The position numbers were made by a program, and so were the translations under genes. From Salinisphaera sp963835375 (GTDB lineage Bacteria; Pseudomonadota; Gammaproteobacteria; Nevskiales; Salinisphaeraceae), in contig CAWIGB010000030.1 in NCBI GenBank assembly GCA_963835375.1, positions 12,580 through 76,579 of the forward strand: a stretch of DNA of 64,000 nt. Direction: 5' to 3'. The notes under the pieces were generated by a model. The model made no database searches. It was not told the origin of the DNA and saw nothing but the letters and a program-made list of their open reading frames with translations. Below, piece after piece: positions 1 to 8,650 of this stretch; position 1 is the stretch's first letter; each line of letters begins with the position of its first letter.

Positions 1-427
1 CAGTGCATGCGCCGGTGAACCGAACCGCGCGACCAGAGCGCCACGGCCCGGGCAGGCGTCCCGGCAGTTTGTGCTCGGTGACCGAGAACGGCTGGTAGCG
101 GCTGATCAGCCCCAGCCCGTGCTGGGCCACGCGGCCGAGATCACGGTTGACCTGGACCCGCCAGTAGGCGAAGCCGGCCTGCTCGGCCAGCGCCTGAATC
201 TGGTTCTCGTAGCGGCTGCGCCGGCTGCCGGCGTCGATCTCCTGCAGGCCGATGATGTCGTGATCGCCCAGCAGGTCGGCGATGCGCGCCAGGTTGTCAC
301 GCACACCCTGGCTCGGCAGCACATGGCGCCAGCCGCGAGTGACGTATTCGCGATAGCGCTTGGTGCCGACGCCGACCTGCATGTTGAAACTCAATACGGA
401 GAGATCCGTCGGTGCCGCGCGGTTCAT
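1..427 (-). CDS. Endonuclease/exonuclease/phosphatase (EEP) family protein, C-terminus cut by window edge
   Basis: Read leftward from an ATG at 427, the frame stays open to the window edge, giving about 142 residues of an N-terminal half. It starts with a beta strand, LSVLSFNMQVG, and continues to DIIGLQEIDAGSR. The QE in that block is the metal-binding glutamate typical of the DNase I-like/EEP fold, followed by a conserved Asn-rich loop and a GLGLISRYQP strand. Members are metal-dependent phosphodiesterases or nucleases, and the substrate cannot be told from this half. The gene is divergent from the OppF-type gene, with about 190 bases between them. No signal peptide is seen, so a cytoplasmic location is likely. 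Confidence 0.75.
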   Translation of the reverse strand, partial: MNRAAPTDLSVLSFNMQVGVGTKRYREYVTRGWRHVLPSQGVRDNLARIADLLGDHDIIGLQEIDAGSRRSRYENQIQALAEQAGFAYWRVQVNRDLGRVAQHGLGLISRYQPFSVTEHKLPGRLPGPWRSGRAVRFTGACT

Positions 428-619
428 ACCTCACCTTGTTGGTCGTGACGCTTCGCCGATGGTGGAAGCGACGGTCTGGCCCGGTCCTTGTATGGTGGCC
501 GATCGATACCGGTACGCAAACAGCGTTCCGTCAGCGCTCGGCACGGCTGCCTCCGGGTGGGGCCATGCGCCGGGTCAGCGTACCATTCGATGTCTGCCTT
601 TCTTCGCGAGTCGTGGCCC

Positions 620-1621
620 ATGCCCAGCCAACCGGTTCTTTCTGCCGACGATATCAAGGTCCATTTTCCGCTGCGCGCGGACTGGCCCTGGCAGACCGCG
701 CCGGTACTGCGCGCCGTCGATGGCGCGAGCCTCGAGCTGGCGGCCGGGCATACGCTCGGGCTGGTTGGGGAATCCGGCTGCGGCAAGTCGACGCTGGCCC
801 GGGCGCTGACCGGGCTGGCCCCGATCACCGCCGGCACGCTGCATCTGGGCGAGCGCGACATCACGGTCGGCTCGAATCGCGACTGGCAGGCGCTGCGCCG
901 CGACGTGCAGATGATCTTCCAGGATCCGCTCGCCAGTCTCGATCCGCGCATGACCGTGGGCCAGATCGTGGCCGAGCCGCTGCGTCATCTGCATCCGGAC
1001 TTGTCGCGGGCCGAGCGTCGCCAGCGCGTGGCCGATATGCTCGATCGCGTGGGGCTGGCTCAGGCGCACCTGAATCGTTATCCACACGAGTTCTCCGGCG
1101 GCCAGTGCCAGCGTATCGGCATTGCCCGCGCGCTGGTGGTGGAGCCGAGGGTGCTGATCTGTGACGAGCCGGTGTCCGCGCTCGATGTCTCGATCCAGGC
1201 GCGCATCGTCGAGCTGCTCATGGAGCTCCAGCGCGAGACCAACGTCGCGATGCTGTTCATCGCCCACGATTTGGCCGTGGTGCGCCAGATCAGCCACGAC
1301 GTGCGCGTGATGTATCTCGGCAAACTGATGGAGCAGGCGCCCTCGCATCAGCTGTTCGACGCGCCCCGCCATCCCTATACCAAGGCACTGCTCTCGGCCG
1401 TGCCGCGGCCCGATCTGGAAGCCGAACGCGCACGCCGGCGTATCCGCCTGCCGGGCGATCTGCCGTCGCCGGCCAACCCGCCGTCGGGCTGTGTATTTCG
1501 CACCCGCTGCCCGTGGGCGCAGGGGGATTGTGCCGAGAAGGTGCCACAGCCGCGGCTGCTCGGCGGTGGGGTCGTTGCCTGTCATCACGCCGAGTCGATC
1601 GACGAGGCCGCGGCGGCGTAG
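620..1621 (+). CDS. Oligopeptide/dipeptide ABC transporter ATP-binding protein (OppF/DppF type)
   Basis: This 333-residue ATPase of the peptide-transporter class has Walker A GESGCGKST, a Q-loop at QMIFQDPLASLDPR, signature FSGGQCQR, Walker B VLICDEPVSALD and the switch histidine in FIAHDLAVV. The C-terminal oligo_HPY region ends with the CVFRTRCPWAQ cysteine block usual in OppD/OppF. The start at 620 matches family length; an in-frame ATG at 590 is the alternative and neither has a clear ribosome site. It should energise uptake of peptides or nickel-type ligands at the inner membrane. No permease or binding-protein gene is adjacent here, so partners are encoded elsewhere or beyond the window. 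Confidence 0.88.
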   Translation: MPSQPVLSADDIKVHFPLRADWPWQTAPVLRAVDGASLELAAGHTLGLVGESGCGKSTLARALTGLAPITAGTLHLGERDITVGSNRDWQALRRDVQMIFQDPLASLDPRMTVGQIVAEPLRHLHPDLSRAERRQRVADMLDRVGLAQAHLNRYPHEFSGGQCQRIGIARALVVEPRVLICDEPVSALDVSIQARIVELLMELQRETNVAMLFIAHDLAVVRQISHDVRVMYLGKLMEQAPSHQLFDAPRHPYTKALLSAVPRPDLEAERARRRIRLPGDLPSPANPPSGCVFRTRCPWAQGDCAEKVPQPRLLGGGVVACHHAESIDEAAAA

Positions 1622-1630
1622 AGCGTTCGT

Positions 1631-2869
1631 ATGCGGCGGCGCACGATCAGGCGACGGACGATGGGAGCATTGGCCATCCTGACAGGGGTGTTCGCTCTGA
1701 CGTTGCTGGGCGTGTTGTTGTGGCCGCGCTGGCTTGCCCGCCACGGTGCGGGCTGGACCCATGCCCCCGAAGAGGCGGCCTGGGTATTGCCGGAAGCCTC
1801 GCAGAAGCTGATCAAGCAGGCCTTTGCCGGTACCGACGGCCACGCGATCGTGGATCATGGCGTCGGGATCGTGTCGCGCGGGCAGCTCTCCGGGCCGGAT
1901 TTCTCCAATAACAGCCAGGAGCGCGGCCACGGTGTGCCCGCCATCGGCGTGTGGTTGTCGCAGGCGCTGCGCGACCACGCCGCCGGCATCGTGAACGAGC
2001 ACACGGCCGATGCCGACTATATCTCGCGTTTGCTGCGCCAGATCCGTGCGATGCCGAAGCCGTATCGGGCCGAGATCACGGGCCGTGCCGGCGTGTTCGG
2101 CAAGCATGGCGCGCCGCTGGATGATCAGCCGGAACCCATGATCTCGAATCGCTATGTCGCCTGGCTCGCCGACCGCGCGCCAAAGGCGCTCGCCGCCGAG
2201 GTGTCGATTCATCCGCGCCGGCCGGATGCCGCAGCCGCGATCAAGCGCTGGGCCAAGGCCGGCGTGCAGGATGTGCGCTGGTGGCCGGTAGCCCAGCGGA
2301 TCGATCTGAATGGCAAGGCGGCAAAGGCGGCCTACCAGGTGATGGCGGCGCATGACATGCGTCTTGATGTGGCCGTGGGCCAACTGCGCCGCTCCGATCA
2401 CGATCCGGCCTGGGTGGCGCCGGCGGCGGTTGAGGCAGCGCTGGATGCCGGCGTTGCGGTCCGGCTACGGCTCGGTGGATCGACCGGCGGCGATGGCCAG
2501 CAGCTGATGCCGGCGTTGTTTTCGCTTCTGCGCCGCCACGGCCATGCCAAGCCGGCCCTGACGATCAGCCTGGCCGGATTGCTGACCGGGGCTCGGCCGA
2601 AGACCGAACTCGAGCCGTTGCTCCAGCATCCACAGTTCTTCGAGTATCTACACTATGGCAGCGCTTATCCCGCGATCGCGCGGGCCGATGCGATTGATCT
2701 GGACGCATTGGCCCGCGCCGGCTTCATCGCGCATGCCGACGTCGCGCCGCTGCGTGCGATCTACGACGTGAACCCGCTGCTGTTTACCCTGGTCGTGATG
2801 CGTCACGTGCATCTGCCGTATACGACGCTGCGTTTCCCGGCTGCGGTGTTCACCGCCGACAGCGACTGA
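1631..2869 (+). CDS. Amidohydrolase-fold (TIM-barrel) protein lacking metal ligands, membrane-anchored
   Basis: The protein has 412 residues: a basic N-terminus, one membrane helix (about 11–31) and a periplasmic domain. The middle follows the amidohydrolase_2 pattern closely, with a strand VSIHPRRPDA (191–200) then KRWAKAGVQDVRWWPV (205–220). The family's active-site motifs are altered. The first-strand HxH is G77-V78-G79 (after D75-H76), the strand where SHTGE is expected reads LDVAVGQ, the AHC-type strand reads RLRLGGS, and the final GSD-x-P is GSAYP (343–347). I infer a pseudoenzyme or ligand-binding protein. It starts 10 bases after the OppF-type gene and may be co-transcribed. Family assignment is by pattern recognition only. 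Confidence 0.6.
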   Translation: MRRRTIRRRTMGALAILTGVFALTLLGVLLWPRWLARHGAGWTHAPEEAAWVLPEASQKLIKQAFAGTDGHAIVDHGVGIVSRGQLSGPDFSNNSQERGHGVPAIGVWLSQALRDHAAGIVNEHTADADYISRLLRQIRAMPKPYRAEITGRAGVFGKHGAPLDDQPEPMISNRYVAWLADRAPKALAAEVSIHPRRPDAAAAIKRWAKAGVQDVRWWPVAQRIDLNGKAAKAAYQVMAAHDMRLDVAVGQLRRSDHDPAWVAPAAVEAALDAGVAVRLRLGGSTGGDGQQLMPALFSLLRRHGHAKPALTISLAGLLTGARPKTELEPLLQHPQFFEYLHYGSAYPAIARADAIDLDALARAGFIAHADVAPLRAIYDVNPLLFTLVVMRHVHLPYTTLRFPAAVFTADSD

Positions 2870-2888
2870 ACATGCGGGGGCGGAGACG

Positions 2889-2921
2889 AAAAAAGCCGGC
2901 CATGCGCGAACACGACCGGCT
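2889..2921 (-). terminator. Rho-independent terminator of the RRM gene
   Basis: Read leftward, an 8-bp stem (AGCCGGTC with GGCCGGCT, one mismatch) closes a 12-base loop and runs straight into six T. It lies about 60 bases past the stop of the RRM gene. On the other strand no T-run follows, so it serves the leftward gene only. Confidence 0.75.
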
Positions 2922-2978
2922 CCATGCGAACGCGCGGGCCGGCCATCGACCGGTCCCGCCACGATCAGCAGCTTCAGT

Positions 2979-3251
2979 TTAGAAGCGGCGCGGGCCGCGG
3001 GGGCGATCATCCCGCGGGCGGGCTTCATTGACACGCAGCGAACGACCCTGGAGGTCCTTGTCGTTCATGCCTTCGATGGCCTGGCGGGCCGCGTTGTCAT
3101 CGGACATTTCTACGAATCCGAAACCGCGCGAACGCCCGGTCTCGCGATCCATGATCACCTTCGCGGAAGAGACATCGCCAAACGCCTCGAAGGCGCTGCG
3201 CAGGTCGTCGTCCGTGGTGTTCCACGACAGGTTGCCGACGTAAATATTCAT
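2979..3251 (-). CDS. RRM-domain RNA-binding protein
   Basis: This 90-residue protein consists of a single RNA recognition motif. RNP2 is IYVGNL (3–8), RNP1 is RGFGFVEM (about 42–49), and a short Arg/Pro/Asp-rich tail ends in GPRRF. Bacterial proteins of this build are abundant single-stranded RNA binders, often induced by cold; the targets here are unknown. The gene has its own terminator and a leader of about 120–150 bases before the start codon, which fits post-transcriptional or cold regulation. An SD-like GGA…GAG precedes the ATG. Confidence 0.9.
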   Translation of the reverse strand: MNIYVGNLSWNTTDDDLRSAFEAFGDVSSAKVIMDRETGRSRGFGFVEMSDDNAARQAIEGMNDKDLQGRSLRVNEARPRDDRPRGPRRF

Positions 3252-3375
3252 CTCGACTGATCCTAGCTAACAAACGTGTGTCATTACTTGAAAACCGTCC
3301 GGACTCGTCAATGACACCAAAACTAAGACCAACGGAACGCGGCACGAAGCCACTTGACCGAAGTCTACCGTTTTT

Positions 3376-3405
3376 GTAGCACACCGCAATACCCGTTTGT
3401 GTCAA
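3376..3405 (-). promoter_or_regulatory. Candidate sigma-70 promoter for the RRM gene
   Basis: Read leftward, a perfect -35 TTGACA (3405–3400) is followed after 18 bases by TGCTAC (3381–3376), a weak -10. Transcription from here would give an untranslated leader of roughly 120 bases before the RRM start codon. The weak -10 makes this tentative. Confidence 0.35.
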
Positions 3406-3442
3406 GCCGATCGGCGGCTGCCGGGCGGCATCGAGTTTGCTT

Positions 3443-4252
3443 CTAGGGGTGCGGGCAGCTGGGATGATGGCCGGCCTGTTCGTAGAGCTGCATCGCTTTG
3501 TTCATATGAGCTTGCAGGGCCTGGATACGGTTGTCGTTCGAGGGGTGGGTCGAAAGGAATTGATTGGGCTGCTGGCCCTTTGTTGCGGCCGTCATGTTCT
3601 GCCAGAGCTGCACCGATTGTCGCGGGTCGAAACCGGCGCGCGCCATGAGTTCCAGGCCGATAAGATCGGCCTCGCTCTCCTGAGCGCGTGAAAACGGCAG
3701 CAGAATGCCCACTTGGGCGCCGACGCCCAGTGCCGACATGATGGCCTGGCTGCTACCGCTCGAGGCGCCGCCGAGGAAGGCCGACAACACTGAAAGCCCG
3801 CCCTGGGTGGCGTACTGTTCCGACATGCGCTCGTTGGGATGGCCGGCAAGAACATGGCCCACTTCGTGCCCGATCACCGCAGCAAGCTGGGCCCCGTTCC
3901 GGGTGACCGGCAGCAGCCCGGAATAGACGCCGATGTTGCCGCCGGGCAGGGCGAAGGCGTTGATTTCCTTCGACTTGAATACCGTGACATGCCAAGGCCC
4001 ATCCACGGCCTGGTCGACCCTCGGTACCGAGGTGATGGCGTTGGCGACACATTCGACGAAGCGATTGTCGGCGGTGTTGTGGTCGACCGGGGTCTTCTGC
4101 TTGAGCTGCGCATAACTCTGATCGCCCATCGCCGCCATTTTCTGACTGCCGAACAGCTTGAGCTGATTGCGCCCGGTGGGCGAGGTGGCGCAGCCGGCGA
4201 GCACCGCGGTGAACAGGACGATCACGAGCAGGCGGTTCATCGAACGGGTCAT
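3443..4252 (-). CDS. M48-family zinc metallopeptidase lipoprotein
   Basis: The product has 269 residues with a lipoprotein signal peptide and lipobox LAGC (Cys21). The zinc motif is HEVGH (129–133), with the third ligand glutamate in ESEADLIGLE (E194 region). NAFALPGGNIGVYSGLL is the strand typical of M48 C-type proteases. Proteins of this type (LoiP/YcaL-like, or BepA without its TPR part) degrade or help fold envelope proteins at the inner face of the outer membrane. An alternative start is the second Met (4240), which gives a tidier signal peptide. It ends close to the RRM promoter region. Confidence 0.9.
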   Translation of the reverse strand: MTRSMNRLLVIVLFTAVLAGCATSPTGRNQLKLFGSQKMAAMGDQSYAQLKQKTPVDHNTADNRFVECVANAITSVPRVDQAVDGPWHVTVFKSKEINAFALPGGNIGVYSGLLPVTRNGAQLAAVIGHEVGHVLAGHPNERMSEQYATQGGLSVLSAFLGGASSGSSQAIMSALGVGAQVGILLPFSRAQESEADLIGLELMARAGFDPRQSVQLWQNMTAATKGQQPNQFLSTHPSNDNRIQALQAHMNKAMQLYEQAGHHPSCPHP

Positions 4253-4336
4253 GGAATGGGTGCTGATGGATTTGTTCTCATCAGATTACCAGCGCTTCCT
4301 GAACTCCCGATGTCCTCCTTTGGTTACAATTCACGG

Positions 4337-6508
4337 ATGGACGATGTATCCGCAATTCTCGACGGTCTCAACGATGCGCAGCGCGAAGCAGTCGGCGCGC
4401 CGCCGGCGCACATGCGCGTGCTGGCTGGCGCCGGCTCGGGCAAGACTCGTGTGCTCATTCATCGCATTGCCTGGCTGATCGGCGTGGAAGGCGTCTCGCC
4501 GCAGTCGATTCTGGCGGTGACCTTCACCAACAAGGCCGCCGGCGAGATGCGATCACGGCTGGAGCCGATGATCCGGGTTCCGGCCCGTGCCATGTGGGTC
4601 GGCACTTTCCATGGCATCGCGCATCGCCTGCTGCGCCTGCACTACAAGGAAGCGAAGCTGCCGCAGACGTTCCAGATTATCGACTCGGACGATCAGCTCC
4701 GCCTGATCAAGCGAGTGATGCGCGGGCTGGAGATGGATGAACAGCGCTGGCCGCCGCGCCAGATGGCCGGCTTCATCAACAGCTGCAAGGAGGAGGCCGA
4801 ACGCCCGTACGATCTGGCCGACACTGGCGACTATGCCCGCACTCAGATGATTCGCGTCTATACCGCCTACGAGAACGCGCGCGAGGCGGCCGGACTGGTC
4901 GATTTTCCGGAGCTGCTGCTGCGAGCATACGAGACCTGTCGCGACAATGCTGAACTGCTGGCGCACTATCGTCGGCGCTTCACGCATCTCATGGTCGACG
5001 AATTTCAGGACACCAATGCGCTGCAATACGCCTGGGTGAAGCTGCTGGCCGGGACCCACGGCAAGGTGTTCATCGTCGGCGACGACGATCAGTCGATCTA
5101 TTCCTGGCGCGGCGCGCGGGTCGACAACATTCTGAGTTTCGAGAGTGATTTCACCGGCACCCAGACCGTGCGTCTGGAGCAGAACTATCGCTCGACCGGA
5201 ACGATTCTGGCGGCCGCCAACGGGCTGATCGGGCACAATCTGTCGCGGCTCGGCAAGGAGCTGTGGACCGCCGGTGCGGAAGGCGAGCCGATCGATGTCT
5301 ATGCGGCCTTCAACGAATACGACGAGGCCCAGCACGTCGTTACGCGGATCCAGAACTGGATCGCCGACGGCGGGGCGCGCTCGGACGCGGCGATCCTCTA
5401 TCGCTCCAATGCGCAGTCGCGGGTGCTGGAAGAACGCCTGATCGCCGCGGAGATTCCGTATCGCATCTACGGTGGTCAGAAGTTTTTCGAGCGCGCCGAG
5501 ATCAAGGATGCGCTGGCCTATCTGCGCCTGATTCAGTCCCGTTCCGACGATGCCGCCTTTGAGCGCGTGGTGAACACGCCGACCCGCGGCATCGGCAATA
5601 CCACGGTCGATAAGATCCGCACGCATGCGCGGGCCAGTGCCATGAATCTCTGGCAGGCCGCCTATGAACTGGCCGAACCGGGCAATCCACAGGGGCTGGC
5701 CGCGCGCGCTGCCAAGTCGGTGATGAACTTCATCACGCTCATCGATGAACTGGATGCCAGCGCCGAGGACATGGCCCTGCACGAGGCCACCGAGCACGTC
5801 ATCGCGGTTACCGATCTCAAGGGCCATCACGGCAAGGGCAACGACGAGAAGGCCGAGGGCCGCAAGGACAACCTCGACGAACTGGTTTCCGCCGCGCGGG
5901 CGTATACCGCGGACGACGACGAAACCATGGACGAGATCACCCAGTTTCTGGCCTACGCCTCGCTCGAGGCCGGCGAGGCGCAGGCCGGCGAGTGGGATGA
6001 CTCGGTCCAGCTGATGACGCTGCATGCCGCCAAGGGCCTGGAATTCCCGCTGGTGTTCATGGTCGGCCTGGAAGAAGGGCTGTTTCCGCACCAGCGTTCG
6101 GTCGAGGACGACAACGGGCTGGAAGAAGAACGGCGGCTGGCTTATGTCGGCATGACCCGGGCCATGGAAAAACTCAATATCTCGCATGCCGAAGTGCGCC
6201 GGCTGCACGGTCAGGAGAATCTGGCCGCACCCTCGCGTTTTCTGCGCGAGATCCCGAGCGAGTATCTGCGCGAGACGCGGCCCCAAGCCGGCATTTCGCA
6301 GCCGGTGTTCCGGCCCGGGCCGATCGGGCGCAGCGAAGAGAAGTCCGGCGGCCTCGGACTCGGCCAGCGCGTGGTGCACAAGAAATTCGGCGAAGGCACC
6401 GTGCTGGCCTTCGAGGGCGACGGCGCGCGGGCGCGGATTCAGGTCAATTTCGACGGCGCCGGCAGCAAGTGGCTGATTGCCGGCTATGCCAAGCTCGATC
6501 CGATCTGA
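4337..6508 (+). CDS. uvrD: DNA helicase II UvrD
   Basis: This is a 723-residue superfamily 1A helicase, the usual UvrD length. The start is placed at MDDVSAILDGLNDAQREAV, which matches the start of known UvrD proteins; an in-frame ATG at 4310 would add nine residues. Walker A is GAGSGKT, followed by TFTNKAAGEM (Ia), VDEFQDTN (II), GDDDQSIYSWRGA (III), LEQNYRST (IV), TLHAAKGLEF (V) and YVGMTRAM (VI). A C-terminal VVHKKFGEGTVL segment is the Tudor-like UvrD tail. It acts as a 3'–5' helicase in nucleotide excision and mismatch repair. It is divergent from the M48 gene. Confidence 0.97.
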   Translation: MDDVSAILDGLNDAQREAVGAPPAHMRVLAGAGSGKTRVLIHRIAWLIGVEGVSPQSILAVTFTNKAAGEMRSRLEPMIRVPARAMWVGTFHGIAHRLLRLHYKEAKLPQTFQIIDSDDQLRLIKRVMRGLEMDEQRWPPRQMAGFINSCKEEAERPYDLADTGDYARTQMIRVYTAYENAREAAGLVDFPELLLRAYETCRDNAELLAHYRRRFTHLMVDEFQDTNALQYAWVKLLAGTHGKVFIVGDDDQSIYSWRGARVDNILSFESDFTGTQTVRLEQNYRSTGTILAAANGLIGHNLSRLGKELWTAGAEGEPIDVYAAFNEYDEAQHVVTRIQNWIADGGARSDAAILYRSNAQSRVLEERLIAAEIPYRIYGGQKFFERAEIKDALAYLRLIQSRSDDAAFERVVNTPTRGIGNTTVDKIRTHARASAMNLWQAAYELAEPGNPQGLAARAAKSVMNFITLIDELDASAEDMALHEATEHVIAVTDLKGHHGKGNDEKAEGRKDNLDELVSAARAYTADDDETMDEITQFLAYASLEAGEAQAGEWDDSVQLMTLHAAKGLEFPLVFMVGLEEGLFPHQRSVEDDNGLEEERRLAYVGMTRAMEKLNISHAEVRRLHGQENLAAPSRFLREIPSEYLRETRPQAGISQPVFRPGPIGRSEEKSGGLGLGQRVVHKKFGEGTVLAFEGDGARARIQVNFDGAGSKWLIAGYAKLDPI

Positions 6509-6583
6509 TTCCCGTCCGACGATAATCGCGGTAACCCACGCTATACTCGAAGTCGATCGATAATCGAACTCGGGGGAGAAGCG

Positions 6584-7729
6584 ATGGGTCATCGCGATAT
6601 CGCAGCAGCGCGCCGCATGCTATGGCTCAGCCTGCTGCTGAGTCTTTGCGTCTGGACATCGGCTGTATTCGCACAGGCCGGATCGAGTTCCAAGGCTGCG
6701 CCGAAGAGTGCGTTGCCGCCCGGCGAGGTCGGCCAGACCCTGACGGTCGGCACTGCGGTCGCCCCGCCGTTCGTGATGCGTGATTCGTCAGGCCAGTTAT
6801 CCGGCCTGTCGATCGTGTTGTGGCAACGCGTGGCCGACCAACTCGGGTTCAAGTCCCATTATGTCGAGCGCGATCTGCCGGGCCTGCTCTCCGGTCTGCA
6901 GAACGGTGGTCTGGATATTTCAGTGGCCGCGTTGACCGTCACTGAGCCGCGCGAGGCCCGGGTCGACTTCACGTTTCCCTTCTATTCCACCGGTCTGTCG
7001 ATCGCGGTGCCCGCCAGTGGCAGCAACGGCGTCTGGCATACCGTTAGCCGTATATTCTCCTGGCAGTTTCTGACCGCGCTGGCGGCTTTAGCCGGGGTGC
7101 TGCTGCTGGTCGGGGTCGCGGTATGGGCCTGCGAACGGCGCGCTAACGCGGAGGAATTCGGCGGCGGGTTGCTCGGTGGCCTGGGCAGCGGTTTCTGGTG
7201 GGCCGCGGTGACCATGACCACGGTCGGTTACGGCGATAAGTCGCCGCGAACGCTGGGCGGGCGGATGATCGGCCTGGTTTGGATGTTCGCGGCGATCATC
7301 ATCATTTCCAGTTTCACCGCGGCGATCGCGACGTCGCTGACCGTAGACAAGCTGTCCTCAGGTATCCAGGGCGTCAACGATCTGGACCATGCCCGGGTGG
7401 AGACCGTGGCCGGCTCGGCCGCGGCCGAGTCGCTGACCAATCGTGGCATCCCCTTCAGTAGGGAGAAATCGCTGGGTGCGGCACTGGCCGATCTGGCCGC
7501 CGGCCGGGTTGATGCCGTGGTCTACGACGCGCCGCTGCTCAAGTATCGGATCCGCGAGGATTACGCCCACAGGCTGAACGTAATCGACCATACCTTCGAG
7601 CGTCAGGACTATGCCTTCGCCCTGCCTCAGGGCAGCGACCTGCGCGAGCCGATCAACCGGGCGATCCTGTCGACCATCGACGACAGTCAATGGAACCGGT
7701 TGGTCGCCCGCTACGTCGGCTCGTCGTAG
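6584..7729 (+). CDS. GluR0-like ligand-gated potassium channel
   Basis: The 381-residue protein is built like a prokaryotic ionotropic glutamate receptor. A signal peptide is cleaved near A30. The first half of a type 3 solute-binding domain follows (about 52–145, TVGTAVAPPFVMRD, with the ligand arginine in PREARVDFTFPF). Then come M1 (about 162–182), a re-entrant pore with potassium filter TTVGYGD (212–218), M2 (about 227–250) and the second half of the binding domain (about 268–378, with the ligand aspartate in VVYDAP). Binding of an amino acid in the periplasm should open a potassium-selective pore. The ligand is not predictable. A GGGGGAG ribosome site and an upstream TATACT -10-like box support this start. 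It is convergent with the SPOR gene. Confidence 0.88.
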   Translation: MGHRDIAAARRMLWLSLLLSLCVWTSAVFAQAGSSSKAAPKSALPPGEVGQTLTVGTAVAPPFVMRDSSGQLSGLSIVLWQRVADQLGFKSHYVERDLPGLLSGLQNGGLDISVAALTVTEPREARVDFTFPFYSTGLSIAVPASGSNGVWHTVSRIFSWQFLTALAALAGVLLLVGVAVWACERRANAEEFGGGLLGGLGSGFWWAAVTMTTVGYGDKSPRTLGGRMIGLVWMFAAIIIISSFTAAIATSLTVDKLSSGIQGVNDLDHARVETVAGSAAAESLTNRGIPFSREKSLGAALADLAAGRVDAVVYDAPLLKYRIREDYAHRLNVIDHTFERQDYAFALPQGSDLREPINRAILSTIDDSQWNRLVARYVGSS

Positions 7730-7745
7730 TCGATTAGCGGTTCGC

Positions 7746-8618
7746 TCAGTCGGCCTGTCGCACCATGGTCTCGATGCCGTGCGACTGTAGCCGCTGGGCG
7801 AGCGAGTGCGCGGTGTCGCTGGATTTGAGCACGCTGCTCTGTACGCGATAGACCGTCTTGCCCGACGAGGTCTGAATATCAACGATATCGGCGGTGACGC
7901 CGAGCAGCGCGAGTTGCGCCTTGCGGTGATCGGCGTCGTTCTCGGCCGAGAAGGCACCGGCCTGAATCACGTAGCCGGGACCCGATGCGCCGGGGTTCGA
8001 CGCTGCCGATGCTGATGCCGATGATGACGACGGCGTAGTGTTGTTCGAGTGGCTGGCGGTATGGCTTGGCGTGCTCGGTGCGGGCGTATTGGCCGCCGGT
8101 TCGGCTTCGTGCGGCTCGTTGTCGTTGGCCGCGGGCTGTTGCTGGCCCGCTGGCACTTCGACCTTGTAATTCGGCAGCATCTTGTAGAAGGAGAATCGGG
8201 GATTGGTCTTCTTCCGGTTTTCTCCGGCCGTCCCGGTCTCATCCGAGCCGGTTGTCGACGTGTGGCCCGCGTCTTGCGCGTTCTTGTCGTTGCTATGGGT
8301 GGATTCCCCGGTCGGCAGATCGACGCTCACGCTTTCCGGCCCGTGGCCGGCCGGCCGGCTGGCGATGTAGTAGACGGACAAGCCCGCGACGCCGAGAAGA
8401 ATTCCGCACAACAGCCAGATACAGCCCGGCGCGCCGCTACGAATGTCTGGGGTCCCGCGACCGCTGTTACCGCCGCTGCCGCCGCCGGTCTTCTTGCGCG
8501 GTGCGGCCTTCGGCTTCGAACGCGCCGGGCGCGCGGCCGGCGCCGTCCGCTTGGCGGGCTTGCGCTTGCCGTTCTTGTCCGGCGGATTGTTGCGGCGCGA
8601 GGAGTAGTCGCGGGCCAT
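7746..8618 (-). CDS. SPOR-domain cell-division-type membrane protein
   Basis: The 290 residues form a very basic cytoplasmic tail (1–60, Lys/Arg/Pro rich), one membrane helix (66–86), a long low-complexity periplasmic linker rich in Ser, Ala, Thr and Asn, and a C-terminal SPOR domain (about 215–290, beginning GYVIQAGAFS). SPOR domains bind denuded septal peptidoglycan. The topology and position directly after argS match the FtsN-like gene found in many gammaproteobacterial priA–argS clusters, but sequence outside SPOR is too variable to call it ftsN. Confidence 0.85.
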   Translation of the reverse strand: MARDYSSRRNNPPDKNGKRKPAKRTAPAARPARSKPKAAPRKKTGGGSGGNSGRGTPDIRSGAPGCIWLLCGILLGVAGLSVYYIASRPAGHGPESVSVDLPTGESTHSNDKNAQDAGHTSTTGSDETGTAGENRKKTNPRFSFYKMLPNYKVEVPAGQQQPAANDNEPHEAEPAANTPAPSTPSHTASHSNNTTPSSSSASASAASNPGASGPGYVIQAGAFSAENDADHRKAQLALLGVTADIVDIQTSSGKTVYRVQSSVLKSSDTAHSLAQRLQSHGIETMVRQAD

Positions 8619-8650
8619 TTACCACACCTTCTCGATCGAAGCAGACGTCG

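Noticed and set aside
575..2401. Very long leftward open frame across the OppF-type and amidohydrolase genes
   Set aside because: High GC leaves antisense frames open. It has no start signal or recognisable domain and lies opposite two well-supported genes.
4553..6592. Long leftward frame opposite uvrD
   Set aside because: Antisense shadow of a conserved helicase; His/Arg/Gly-rich translation without domains.
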